Shown piece by piece: positions 48,501-59,618 of a stretch of DNA of 64,000 bases. The DNA comes from Rattus norvegicus (taxonomy: Eukaryota; Chordata; Mammalia; Rodentia; Muridae), in assembly GCF_036323735.1 (NCBI RefSeq), contig NC_086028.1:24039001-24103000 (forward strand), read 5' to 3'. The notes beneath the pieces were generated by a model, which made no database searches, was not told the origin of the DNA, and saw nothing but the letters and a program-made list of their open reading frames with translations. The first letter of the stretch is position 1; the number at the start of each line of letters is the position of its first letter. Made by a program: the position numbers and the translations under genes.

Positions 48501-49339
48501 AACAAAACACCAATGGCTTATGCTCTAAGATCAAGAATCGACAAATGGGATCTCATAAAACTGCAAAACTTCTGTAAGGCAAAGGACACTGTGGTTAGGA
48601 CAAAACGGCAACCAACAGATTGGGAAAAGATCTTGACCAATCCTACAACAGATAGAGGCCTTATATCCAAAATATACAAAGAACTCAAGAAGTTAGATCG
48701 CAGGGAAACAAATAACCCTATTAAAAATGGGGTTCAGAGCTAAACAAAGAATTCACAGCTGAGGAATGCCGAATGGCTGAGAAACACCTAAAGAAATGTT
48801 CAACATCTTTAGTCATAAGGGAAATGCAAATCAAAACAACCCTGAGATTTCACCTCACACCAGTGAGAATGGCTAAGATCAAAAACTCAGGTGACAGCAG
48901 ATGCTGGCGAGGATGTGGAGAAAGAGGAAAACTCCTTTATTGTTGGTGGGATTGCAGACTGGTAAAACCATTCTGGAAATCAGTCTGGAGGTTCCTCAGA
49001 AAATTGGACATTGAACTGCTTGAGGATCCAGCTATACCTCTCTTGGGCATATACCCAAAAGATGCCTCAACATATAAAAGAGACACGTGCTCCACTATGT
49101 TCATCGCAGCCTTATTTATAATAGCCAGAAAATGGAAAGAACCCAGATGCCCTTCAACAGAGGAATGGATACAGAAAATGTGGTACATCTACACAATGGA
49201 ATATTACTCAGCTATCAAAAACAACGAGTTCATGAAATTTGTCGGCAAATGGTTGGAACTGGAAAATATCATCCTGAGTGAGCTAACCCAATCACAGAAA
49301 GACATACATGGTATGCACTCATTGATAAGTGGCTATTAG
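45513..49339 (+). pseudogene. L1 ORF2 (endonuclease/reverse transcriptase), two breaks
   Basis: ORF2p nicks target DNA and reverse-transcribes L1 RNA (and SINE RNA in trans). The endonuclease domain is at about residues 1-240, with catalytic motifs visible: SLNINGL, QETHL (Glu about 45), GDFNTP, KIDHIIG and LSDHHG. A TAA at codon 415 (46755-46757) interrupts the same frame, which then resumes. The reverse-transcriptase domain follows, with PGLDGFSAEFY, SLDAEKAFDKIQH, TRQGCPLSPYLFN and catalytic FADDM (codons 701-705, about 47613). A second break lies in a five-A run (48723-48727), where frame shifts by one base and the upstream frame stops at 48741-48743. The C-terminal Cys-rich segment (48902-48955) and the end 'LISGY' lie in the shifted frame. 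The usual length of about 1275 codons is preserved overall. Confidence 0.95.
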
Positions 49340-50060
49340 CCCAAATGCTTGAATTACCCTAGATCCCTAGAACAAACGAAACTCAAGACAGATGATCAAA
49401 ATGTGAATGCTTCACTCCTTCTTTAAATGAGGAAAAAGAATACCCTTGGCAGGGAAGGGAGAGGCAAAGATTAAAACAGAGACTGAAGGAACACCCATTC
49501 AGAGCCTGCCCCACATGTGGCCCATACATATACAGCCACCCAATTAGACAAGATGGATGAAGCAAAGAAGTGCAGACCGACAGGAGCCGGATGTAGATCG
49601 CTCCTGAGAGACACAGCCAGAATACAGCAAATACAGAGGCGAATGCCAGCAGCAAACCACTGAACTGAGAATAGGTCCCCTATTGAAGGAATCAGAGAAA
49701 GAACTGGAAGAGCTTGAAGGGGCTCGAGACCCCAAAAGTACAACAATGCCAAGCAACCAGAGCTTCCAGGGACTAAGCCACTACCTAAAGACTATACATG
49801 GACTGACCCTGGACTCTGACCCCATAGGTAGCAATGAATATCCTAGTAAGAGCACCAGTGGAAGGGGAAGCCCTGGGTCCTGCTAAGACTGAACCCCCAG
49901 TGAACTAGTCTATGGGGGGAGGGCGGCAATGGGGGGAGGGTTGGGAGGGGAACACCCATAAGGAAGGGGAGGGGGGAGGGGAATGTTTGCCCGGAAACCG
50001 GGAAAGGGAATAACACTCGAAATGTATATAAGAAATACTCAAGTTAATAAAAAAAAAAAA
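49340..50060 (+). other. L1 3' UTR and poly(A) tail
   Basis: It runs from the ORF2 stop to an A tail at about 50048-50060. It includes a 67-codon frame at 49683-49886 shared with the copy at 31031-31234, and a G-rich tract. The terminal block AATGTATATAAGAAATACTC then AAGTTAATAAAA is shared with the young copy at 30977-31413. No strong AATAAA other than the A-rich end is evident. Confidence 0.9.
49912..49986 (+). repeat. G-rich polypurine tract in L1 3' UTR
   Basis: Repeated G4-G6 runs separated by short A/C-containing loops, on the sense strand. G-quadruplex formation by this L1 3' UTR feature is established for the family. Nearly the same tract occurs at 31261-31333. Confidence 0.85.
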
Positions 50061-50071
50061 AGTTTCATTCC
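50058..50071 (+). repeat. shared target-site duplication (L1 right / ID left)
   Basis: AAAAGTTTCATTCC, identical to 43651-43664 and 50191-50204. It closes the L1 insertion and opens the ID insertion. Confidence 0.9.
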
Positions 50072-50072
50072 T

Positions 50073-50190
50073 GGAGTTGGGGATTTACCTCAGTGGTAGA
50101 GCACTTGACTAGCAAGCACAAAGCCCTGGGTTTGATCCCCCGCTCCAAAAAAAAGAAAAAGAAAAAAATACAAAACAAAAAAACAACAAA
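50073..50190 (+). mobile_element. ID SINE, diverged
   Basis: GGAGTTGGGGATTTACCTCA, AGTGGTAGAGCACTTGACTA, GCAAGCACAAAGCCCTGGG and TTTGATCCCCCGCTCC form a recognisable ID body, with substitutions in the A box (TACCTCAGTGGT) and in the central stem. A long, interrupted A-rich tail follows. It is flanked by AAAAGTTTCATTCCT on both sides. It is older than the ID at 24593. Confidence 0.93.
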
Positions 50191-50205
50191 AAAAGTTTCA
50201 TTCCT
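50191..50205 (+). repeat. target-site duplication of ID element (right)
   Basis: Third copy of AAAAGTTTCATTCC(T), here continuing into TATAAAC of the original locus. Confidence 0.88.
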
Positions 50206-52324
50206 ATAAACAAAAGTGTGTCATTCACAGAAATAAAAAGGGGTTTGGTGGGGTGGCTTACTACCATTTTGTTTCAGCATTCCTGAAGACATGTGCTTGA
50301 TCACTAGCAAAGCAATATTTACAGAAAAAAAAAAGGATCCAGTAAGTGTTTTTCTGAAATGTGCTTCTTAAAGGCTTGGATCATATGAGCTTAAAGCTAC
50401 TTGTCAATTATTGGCTGTACTTCAAGAAGGAAGTTATTATTTACTTTTTCTTTAATATAGACTTTTTATAACACAGAGGATTGTTTTATATCTACTACGC
50501 TACATTATTTTTGATCGTTGTATTTTGAGATTAATTTGCTGAATATGGTTTATAACTTCTCACCATTGCTATGGACTAAATATGTTAGGCTCTACCATGT
50601 CAGCGACCAAATATGCAAGTTCCTGAGTTTTGAAATATGAATCATTTAGCAGTAGTATTTTATACTCATTTACATTTACATTAATATTTTTAAAGTAAAA
50701 TACATAAAATACATATTTTAAATATTGTAAGAAAGCAATACACTCAAAGTAAAGGAATGGCTCTGTGAAATAGGTATTTCTTTTTTAGGTAATAGGCAAA
50801 ATCAATAAATAAAGGACACAAAGCCATTATAACAGATTATTAGGTTTATAATTCTAGCATTCAGAAAAACTGATAGTTTGTATTCCTAATTATTCAAGAT
50901 AAGTTTAAGTTAATCTGTCTTACTCTAGATCAATATAACAAAAAAAAAAACCAGTGAGGTTAACACAAAAATATAATGCAAGAAAAGCAAACTATAAATT
51001 TGTTATTTAACTGGATCATGATACCAAATCATTAATATTTGATTTTCAAATTCAGTTGTGAATTTTTTGAGTGAATGTCATTCAATGTCAAATTGAGTGT
51101 TCTTTATAATCCCAATATCCATGACAATTTCTACAAGTTTGAGAACTATCTCAGCTTATTGCAGTCATTGTCAACTATGGCCTAAGGGTCATTCCTGCAT
51201 TACCACCTGTTTTGTGATTCAATATGTTGGAATACGGCCACACACATTCATTCATTTGTCATACTCCAATATGTCTATTTCTGGGCAAGTTCAAATAGTT
51301 GCTACATTGAGAGTACAACCCCAAAGCCTTAAGAATTTACAGTCTGGTTATTATGCAAATTTCATATGCCCCCAAATATTTTCCATTTGGTAATCACATC
51401 TTACAGTGTTTGAGAAACAATGAATAATTTCTAGGCTTCAAATTAACTTTATGAATCACAATTATAACATTATATGACATCCAGAACAGCATACTTGAAA
51501 CATGTAAAAGTGAAACAGATTTCAAGTAAAACATCCCATTGTTGACTGAGCCGTAAAACATTTGAGTAAAATAATAAAACGCCACGCGCTATTCCACTCT
51601 AGGATATGTTAACTGTACTTTTGATCATTGTTGCTCTTAAAGTGTGGAAAGAATTTTAGATTACTTCTTAACCTCAAATACGAAAAATCAAGTTTTTGTA
51701 GAATTGTAGAAATTTGTTAATAGGATTGTACAGCAGAAGATAGAAATGACCAGAGATGTTACAGTCATCCATTTCTTCAAAATGAAAGCTTCTTCCTTCT
51801 CTTGGGTCATAAGTGAGGAATGAAGGTTCACTAGGCTCAGAAACCTCATGAAATTTAAGTAGTTTAGGGAACTCATGAAATTTATTGGCTACATAAGGAC
51901 CCTAACCATTGTTATGTAAGCACTTGGCCAGAGTTCTGAGACATTGGTGAAACTCACTGCCTGTTGGACAATGAGGACCTAGAATGCAGCTTTGAGGAAG
52001 CATTGTTCAAGTTAGCATGGAAATTCTCAGTGCTGCAGCTGGCCTTTGTGTCCCTACTGCTCTGTAAGGAAACCTTATACATAACTCCTGAAAGTAAGCC
52101 CAATAAATATATTCAGAACTCTAATCCAAACTTTGGTGGGATCTTTTATTTGGTTTGCTATGGGTTTTATATTTGTGATTAATGTACATTTTAACTTGTC
52201 TTTATGAAGACATGAAATATTAGATACAGCAGATTATTCCTAGTCTCATATTAGCACAAATACCTCATGGCATAGATTGCATAGTCAGAACATTTAATTT
52301 CCAAAATAGTTTACTAATCAACAA

Positions 52325-52326
<2 letters not shown>
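50206..52326. other. unassigned AT-rich sequence
   Basis: No gene was recognised. The part at 51900-52185 has a repeat-like, possibly LTR-like character (AAGCCCAATAAATATATTC then TTTGGTGGGATCTTTTATTT), but I cannot name it. The 98-codon frame at 51097-51393 has no recognisable relatives. Confidence 0.35.

Positions 52327-52369
<43 letters not shown>
52327..52369. repeat. (TG)n microsatellite
   Basis: About 21 pure TG units. Confidence 0.97.
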
Positions 52370-52371
<2 letters not shown>

Positions 52372-53253
52372 ATTACATGAAGTCTTGCCTTGGGCTCTTC
52401 AGAATTAAATTAAATAGAAGAAGGTCAAGACAATAAAGAAAAAGATTGACAAGTGTCATTCAAACTCAGCCAAGCACAGTATGACGCTCTACTGAGCAGC
52501 TTTGAAAAATCTTTGATTCCGTGTTCTAAAATGCAGATTAATGGAGGATGCCTGGAACTATACCATGAGTCATACTACTGATAGACATAAAGGAGGGGAA
52601 ATTAATGGAGGATAAAGAGAAACAAACTGTATTTGGTGGTATCCTGGAGAGTACCTGGAGGTTGACAGCCATATACAAGGTTTTGGGTAACCTACCTTAA
52701 CTGATGAAGAAGACAAAACAAAAAAATATAGAGAGCTTTCTTCACTTGGAACAGTATTTTTCCTTAGGCCAAATTAAACTTTCATAGAGATAAACATTTA
52801 TGACAATTAAGGCTACAGCCTGAAGCATTTTGGCTCACAAACTAAGTGCCTTGGTTAATGAGCAAAGATTTCCATTCCTTTGCATGCATAAATACTGGGA
52901 ACAGAATGCATCATTCACTAAATTGTTTCTTTTTCCCCCTGCACTTCACCAGCATTTGCATCAATTGTCATTTCACTGTACTAAATAATGCATTGTCTTC
53001 CCTGTTGTATTAAGCTATTTCTATCAAGGATAATGATTTTCTGATTTCTACATGCCAGTGAATTTTGGCACTAACAAATGGTGCTTCTCTTTTGCATGTT
53101 ACAAGTAGCTTAAATTGTATTTTACACACCCATTTAGTGGATCATTAGTTAATGTCCTTGCTTTCAAGAGCGACAAGTGTCTTGTAAAGTATAGTCTAAC
53201 TAAACACAATAATCTATCGTATTCTAGCACTTCACAATTTCTATAATTAGATG
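52370..53253. other. unassigned sequence
   Basis: No gene or named repeat was recognised. Confidence 0.4.
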
Positions 53254-53392
53254 TCACCTTTTGTTTTTGGTTTTGTTTGTTGGTTGGTTTGTTTTTAGAA
53301 ACAGGGTTTCTTTGTGTAGACCTGAAACTCATTCTGTAGACCAGACTGTCCTCCAACTCAGATATAGCCTGCCTCTTCCTCCCAAACTTTTA
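53254..53392 (-). mobile_element. B1 SINE
   Basis: On the + strand it reads as antisense B1: T/G-rich tail (TTTTGTTTGTTGGTTGGTTTG), AGAAACAGGGTTTCTTTGTG, TAGACC, CTCATTCTGTAGACCAGACT, TCCTCCAACTCAGATATAG and CCTGCCTCTTCCTCCCAAAC. A short internal deletion removes the CTGGCTGTCCTGG block. 7SL-derived, moderately diverged. Confidence 0.9.
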
Positions 53393-53724
53393 ATGCAACT
53401 TTTATTATATATTTATATTCACATTCCTGAAAATTTTACAAAAGGCACGGTGTTTTGTAGGCTTTAAAGATCAAGTTTCATGACTTACAAAGAAAAATTA
53501 AGTCTACTCTAAAATAAGTTTCCGTTCAAGTATTTATACACTTTTCTTTTTGCTTTTAGTAATCTTTTTTTCTCCACACGCAACACAGGTTAATGATGCC
53601 ACATGAAGGAGGAAAATTTGAAGATATTCATAGCAGGATCATACTGTTTTTTGACATATAAAGATGCTTCCTTTGCTACACTCAGGTAAGCCACCAGTAA
53701 CTACAGTGATACTAAAATGAAGAA
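53393..53724. other. unassigned sequence
   Basis: No gene or named repeat was recognised between the B1 element and the next L1 fragment. Confidence 0.4.
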
Positions 53725-54887
53725 ATTGCTTTGTCTTTTCTTTTATTGGATAATTTCATAATTTCCATAATTCATATTTCAAATGCTATCCACTTTCCCT
53801 GTTGCCCCTCCGGAAACTCTCTATCCCATCACCCTCCCCCTGCTTCTATGAGGGTGCCTCCCCAACCACCCATTCTTTCCCGCCTTCCTGCCCTGGCATC
53901 CCCTATATTGGGGCATAGCGCCTTCACAGGACCAAGGGCCTCTCCTCTCACTGATGCCCAACAAGGCCCTCATCTGTTACATATGTAACTGGAGTCATGA
54001 GTTGTTCCACGTGGACTCTTTGGTTGGTTGTTTAGCCCCTGGGAGCTCTGGGGTGTCTGGTTGGTTGATATTGTTGTTCTTCCTACAGTGTTCAAGCCTC
54101 TTCGGCTCCTTCAGTCCTTTCTCTAACTCCTCCATTGGGGACCTCATTCTCGGTCCAATGGTTGGTTGTGAGCATCCACCTGTTTTATTTCTCAGGCTCT
54201 GACAGAGACAGCTCTAACAGGCTCCTGTCAGCATGCACTTCTTGCCATCCACAAAAGTGTCTGGGTTTGGTGACTGTATATGGGACAAATATCCAAGTGG
54301 GGCAGTCTCTGGATGGCCTTTCCTTCAGTCTCCGCTCCACACTTTGTATTTCGTCCTGTGACTGTTTTGTTCCTCTTTCTAAAAAGGACTGAAGCATCCA
54401 CTTTGGTATTCCTTCTTCTTGAGCTTCATTATTTTTGATGGCTGAGTAGTACTCCATTGTGTAGATGTACCACATTTTCTGAATCCATTCCTCTGTTGAA
54501 GGACAACTAGGTTCTTTCCAGCTTCTTTCTATTATAAATAAGGCTGCTATGAACACAGTGGAACATGTGTCCTTGTTACATGTTAGAGCACCTTTTGGGT
54601 GTATGCCCAGTAGTGGTATAACTGGTTCCTCAGGTAGTAATATGTCCAGTTTTCCGAGGAACTGCCAAGCTGATTTTCAGAGTAGTTAAACCAGCTTGCA
54701 ATCTCATCCACAATAGAGGAGTGTTTCTCTTTCTCCACATCCTTGCCAGCATGTGCTATCACCTGAATTTTTGATCTTAGCCATTCTGACTGGCTTGAGA
54801 TGGAATCTCAGGGTTGTTTTGATTTGCATTTCTCTGATGACTAAGGATGTTAAACATTTCTTTAGGTGTATCCTGGCTATTTGATAA
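53725..54887 (-). mobile_element. 5'-truncated LINE-1 with internal deletion
   Basis: From a T-rich start (poly(A) on the minus strand) through antisense 3' UTR (CATATTTCAAATGCTATCC, C-rich tract, CTCTTTGGTTGGTTGTTTAG) to CTTCTTGAGCTTCATT near 54430. It then jumps directly into the ORF2 C-terminus (TTTTTGATGGCTGAGTAGTA). About 170 bp around the ORF2 stop is missing, which joins 3' UTR antisense to ORF2 and creates a 123-codon chimeric minus frame. It ends near 54887 in ORF2. Confidence 0.9.
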
Positions 54888-55284
54888 ATTATTTTTAACA
54901 TAACCCATAGATGGTAAGGAGGTTGTTCTGTACTGAGCAATAGACAAGGAGAAATGAAATAATTTTTGTTGAGTTATGCCTACATATGCATGGATATATG
55001 CTGCCTACAGTCTTAGATCAAACATTAGAGAGAAATGATAGTTCTTGTTAAGAGATGTGTCTAAACAACAATACGTCACTAAAGAGTAGATGCGCACTGA
55101 TTTGTTTATATTGAGGAATAGCTGTCTCAAGCTCCATAACACTTTGGAATGAGAGCACAGTCAGCCCTAGGACTTTAGCACACCAGAGGGTTTCAATGGG
55201 AATTTAAAGTAAATACCTCATTCAAAGTATCCGACTGAGGGAGGATTTTCAACTGGATATTGCTATTGGTTTGTCTACTATTTG
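54888..55284. other. unassigned sequence
   Basis: No gene or repeat was recognised. Confidence 0.4.
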
Positions 55285-55462
55285 TTCCAAAAAAGATGGG
55301 GGCGCATGTGGGAGAGCATTCTCATAGAGACAAAGGGGAGGGGTAAAGGGTGGATGTAGAAGGGAGGCTTTGTGGAGGGAATACATGGGAAGGGGAATAC
55401 CATTTGAGATGTAAATGAATGGAATGATTAATAAATGAAGTTTAAAAATAAAATAAAAAGGA
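55285..55462 (+). mobile_element. LINE-1 3' terminus
   Basis: GGGAGAGCATTCTCATAGAG, a GA/GGG tract, GGGGAATACCATTTGAGATG and TAAATGAATGGAATG with an A-rich tail match the last 170 bp of L1 3' UTRs in this window. Very short copy. Confidence 0.75.
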
Positions 55463-56247
55463 AATGCAATTATGAAGAACCATATAGACCAAGGTAAAGA
55501 TGACTATTGTGGTTAACAGTGATACCAGGTCTCACTGGTGTCTAGGGCATTAATAGACTCACGAAAGAAATAAGTATAACTGGTCTGTCCTCATGTCCTA
55601 GGGTATGCATAGAAAGAATAATTTGAGACCAGAATAGAAATCATTCACTTACAATTTGTGTGCAAAGATGAACAGGTAATTCCAGTACATTAAGTACTAT
55701 ATTTAAATGCCTCATATTTTAACAACAGAGGCTTTTTCTGATAATGTCTAATATGCATGGTTTGAATACACATTCCTTTGCTTTTCCTTACCTAGGTAAT
55801 GTACCACAGTGTTATATGCATTCATTTTCCTGAAAGTTCTGGTAATACTAACTGGTGCTCTTGTCTGTGAGATAGCTCAAACATCTTACCAGAGTTTGTT
55901 CTGGAATTAGATACTACATTTTGCTTATACTCTTTCCATAATGAGCATTTGGTGTATTATCCATTTGTCTAAGGTGGTTTGTGGAAGGGTCATTTATATG
56001 GAATTAGTGACAGTGTTATAAAGATGGTGAAGGGAAAAGCATGAAGTGAAGAAGCAACTGCACCAGGCATTAGAGAGGTGATATTAATCGTTTTTCATCC
56101 ACTCTTATACATTACAAGCTGAAAGAAAGACACAGAAAGACACAGTGCTTGGCTCTTTTAGTCTTAACTTCATAAACTAGGAAATGTTGGGGTTCTTTTG
56201 TAGAATTATCTAAAAAGCAAAAAATTATTATCTTCAATAGTATATAA
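55463..56247. other. unassigned sequence
   Basis: No gene or named repeat was recognised. Confidence 0.4.
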
Positions 56248-56263
56248 TAGACTGTGGGCTTTT
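56248..56263 (+). repeat. target-site duplication of ID element (left)
   Basis: TAGACTGTGGGCTTTT is repeated exactly at 56361-56376 around the minus-strand ID element. Confidence 0.9.
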
Positions 56264-56360
56264 TTTTTTCCTTTCTTTTTTTTTCTGGAGCTGGGGATCG
56301 AACCCAGGGCCTTGTGCTTGCTAGGCAAGCGCTCTACCACTGAGCTAAATCCCAAACCCC
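56264..56360 (-). mobile_element. ID SINE
   Basis: On the minus strand: GGGGTTTGGGATTTAGCTCA, GTGGTAGAGCGCTTGCCTAG, CAAGCACAAGGCCCTGGGTT, CGATCCCCAGCTCC, then an A-rich tail with G interruptions (seen as T/C on the + strand). A and B boxes are intact. It is flanked by a perfect 16-bp duplication, so it is relatively young. Confidence 0.96.
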
Positions 56361-56376
56361 TAGACTGTGGGCTTTT
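56361..56376 (+). repeat. target-site duplication of ID element (right)
   Basis: Exact copy of 56248-56263. Confidence 0.9.
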
Positions 56377-56384
56377 AATTGCTG

Positions 56385-56530
56385 TGTGTGAGAAGCAGAG
56401 ACAGACAGATCTCTAGATAAGAAATTGTTTACATAAAGAGTTACAGGAGAGTCAGGGCTATACAGAGAGATCCTCTCTCTAAAAGTGCAACAAAACAGAT
56501 AAACAACAACAACAACAACAAAAGCATAAT
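56385..56530 (+). mobile_element. old B1 SINE
   Basis: GAAGCAGAGACAGACAGATC, TCTCTAGATAAG, GTCAGGGCTATACAGAGAG and ATCCTCTCTCTAAAAG follow the B1 right-hand part, and the A-rich end becomes an AAC/CAA-repeat tail (56501-56522). The left part is missing or too diverged. Confidence 0.7.
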
Positions 56531-57639
56531 ACGGGCTATGTGGGAAGTTTTTACATTTTAGAAATGATAAAATGATTTAAGACTCAGACGTGCCCAATTG
56601 TTAGCAAACCCAAATGTTAGGATCAAATCCAAATTGCGAGCCGCCTTTGCACGCTTTAACTCAGCATCTTCAAGCCCATCACTGTAATAGTACCATTTCC
56701 CCCTGCATTGAAGAGCTAGTTCCACACTGTAGAAAGGCCAATAATGTTTCCTGATGTTCAGAAATACAGATACCATAATTTTATTCAGTAGATTCCAAAT
56801 TTCTTCCATTCAGTCTGTAGTACTTAGATAAACCATAATTCCATTCTCTTTTGTATACCCTGATGTAAATGTTAACATGAAAAAAATCGCCTAAGCCCAA
56901 TATTTTGGCAACTGCTGATAAGAGTCTGAATGCTGGAAGCTTCGCGAAAAGGGGTCACAAGATCACATAACCAAACTTGGGCTACAGAGAGAGACTATCT
57001 CACAAACTAATCTGATTTAGTAAGTCAATGAGAAAGATCTTATTCCCAAGTGCTTTTTTTTCTTTACAAACAGATGTATTTAAAGAATTAATAGCGACAA
57101 TTAAAATTATCATAATATTCCATTGATATCTTTGACAATGTCATTATATTATTCATCATGGGTCAATTGTTTCTAAACTGACATTAGCTTGGGACTCAGT
57201 AATAATCCCATTTGATTTTAAAAGAGCTCTTGGTGTGGTGTGTGTATTTATACAGATATTTAATTATTCATCTATGTTCTATAAAGCTAAAGTTTTGTTT
57301 TTCTACTATAGTAAGCACCTGATACTCATGAAGGAAGACATAAAAATTTAAATTTGCACTGCAGGTATGTTTGTAGAAACATGAAATATGTTCAATGAAA
57401 ATTGTATCTGTTGTAGAATGGAAATGCCGTAACATGGAAATATCTTTAATTTGTTAGCATATTACCTCTGTTTATATCCTTAATGTCATTTTGAAATTTA
57501 ATCTTTTTCTCATCAACACAAAAAAACCTCTAATATTGTGACACAGAAAAGATTATAATTGCTTAATTATTTGTGCAATGTGGCAAATACACATTTTGCA
57601 CCTATCAACAGAGATGTTATGTGGGACAAAATGTTTTCA
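56531..57639. other. unassigned sequence with possible B1 scrap
   Basis: Near 56930-57010, AACTTGGGCTACAGAGAGAG and ACTATCTCACAAAC resemble the end of an old B1-like element. The remainder shows no gene or repeat. Confidence 0.35.
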
Positions 57640-58020
57640 TTTTGTGTTCGTTCTGAACAAATGGGTTTACATCTAAAACGAACCGGCTTTGCCGACAGAG
57701 AAAGGAATTACATGTGTGGGTGCTGAACTGCATTTTGGTTTTTAAAATCCCTATGTGTAGCCAACCATATCCCTCTGAAACAACAAGCCATCAGGTATCA
57801 GGGTAATCAGATAAGTCCACTGTTAATTAATAACAACACCGATTAGCCCTTTCCCCCTGGCTGTAATTTCCAACTGTAAAATTGAAAGCTGCAAATGTTA
57901 CCATGAACTTTGCCAACCTTGCACGTATGACTTGTCATATCAGACGATCATGCTTCTGGAGACCGCCTGACCTGTAAGGGTAGGTTCTATGTGCAGGTTT
58001 TTGGTGTTTTTGGCTTTTTT
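57640..58020. other. candidate conserved noncoding element
   Basis: The region has no recognisable repeat and contains several CpGs in otherwise CpG-poor DNA. It is dense with homeodomain-like TTAATTAAT (57823), GATA-like AGATAAG and CAAT-type motifs. No ORF. It looks unlike its surroundings, but conservation cannot be tested here. Confidence 0.3.
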
Positions 58021-58984
58021 CTAACACAATCTATTACTGTCAGACTCATGTAGGCTTGCTCTTTTCCCATTGGCTTCAAGAAAGGTATGCAAATTTCTTG
58101 TGGCTGTGTTTATTTTCCATTCATAATACACGTGGTACATATAATTTTAATCTCTTAAGCTTTACTCTCAGCACTATATCCTCAGACTTACAATAATCGG
58201 TCCATCTCTACTGTTATCAAATTGCAACACACAGAATTATGCATAGAGGATTCTAGAATTTGGATGACTCTCAGGCTCTATAAGGGCAGATGCTTCCTTT
58301 CTGAAATTACTCACGTGTGGACTGTCATTTGGGATACTTTGATTAGAAATTTTTCAACTGAACTCATGCTTGTATAATGTAAGCTTCTGACTTTGCTTAT
58401 ATTTATATTCTACATTGTTGTCTATTCATAATGACAGTGACTTCTGAACAAATTTTGATTTTTTTTGAGACTAAGATTTTTAGGTTTAAATATAACTGCT
58501 TCCACAGTGGTGGGAATGTATCAGAAACAAATAAAAAGGAAAAAAATGAGGAAACTGGGACTTTGAAAGATAGATGAAATCTACATAATGCATTTATATT
58601 TTCTCTCCACTTCCCTCTGCCCAGCTTATGTTGAACCCTACATATTTTGTTAAATAATATTTTTATTTTAACATTTTATAATTTTTCACAATTAAGAAAT
58701 GCTTCAATAGCTTGAGATTTCTTTCTTTTTTAGATTAGCATATCAAGTCTTTGGTATATTTCCATTCTCTTTCAGATTCCAAATTAATTTTACTTTTTGT
58801 TTGAGAACACATTTTCAATAATACTAGTCTTTTATTAACTTTTTATGTTTATCACTGTATGTTTATAGTACAGAATTAGTCTATGTTGGTAGGTATTTAT
58901 ATTTATAAAACAAAGATAAATTTATTGAAATATGTTATGATTGTATTGGGTTTTATATATTATTTTATTTTAGTTTTTAAGAAT
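58021..58984. other. unassigned AT-rich sequence
   Basis: No gene or named repeat was recognised. Confidence 0.4.
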
Positions 58985-59618
58985 TTCATGTATTATCCCA
59001 GAATTGTTCCTGTCTAAAGAAAACACAGGGATGAAAAGTGGAGCAGAGACTGAAGAAAAGGCTATCCAGAGACCACCCACTTTGGGATACATCCCATCCA
59101 CAGATACTAAACCCCTACTGATCCCAAGAACTGCTTGCAGATAGAAGACTAGTAGGGTTGTTCTCTGAGAGGCTCTCAACATTTAAGACAGTTTCAGACA
59201 GTGATAGCTAGCCATTGAACTGAGCCTGGGGTCCCCAATGGAGGACAGAGGGAAGGACTGAAGGACCTAAAGGAAATTGTAACCCCATAGGAAGAACAAC
59301 AATATCAACTAGCCAGACCCCTCAGAGTTCCCAGGAACTAAACCACCAACCAAAGAGTATAGATGGGTGGCTCCATGGCTCCCACTACATATATAGCAGA
59401 GGATTGCTTTGTATGGAATCAGTGGGAGGGGAGGCACTTGATCCTGCGGAAGCTTGCCCCAGAGAAGGAGCATGCTAGAGGGGTGAGGCATGAGTGGCTG
59501 GGTGGGTGGGGGAGTAAAAAAAAAAAGACAAAGGGTAAGGGGGATGGCATGAAGGATTGCAGATACCAGGAAAGGGGGCAACATTTGAAATGTAAATAAA
59601 TAAAATAATTAGCACAAA
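58985..59618 (+). mobile_element. LINE-1 3' UTR
   Basis: TTATCCCAGAATTGTTCCTG, GGAGCAGAGACTGAAGAAAA, GGGATACATCCCATCC, ACCACCAACCAAAGAGTATA, TATAGCAGAGGATTGC, GGGTGGGTGGGGGAG and ACATTTGAAATGTAAATAAA follow the L1 3' UTR from near its start to its end. 5'-truncated, no ORF. Confidence 0.9.

Larger units (their letters stand above)
43665..50060 (+). mobile_element. L1: full-length LINE-1 (rat L1 type), inactive
   Basis: This is a 6.4-kb autonomous non-LTR retrotransposon with 5' UTR, ORF1, ORF2, 3' UTR with G-rich tract, and poly(A), bounded by a 14-bp target-site duplication. It has few defects (ORF1 frameshift; ORF2 nonsense codon and frameshift) and a 3' UTR nearly identical to another copy at 30977-31413, so it is a recent insertion. 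It cannot encode intact proteins as it stands. It is sense to the window, lies in AT-rich intergenic DNA, and has an ID SINE immediately downstream. Confidence 0.95.
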
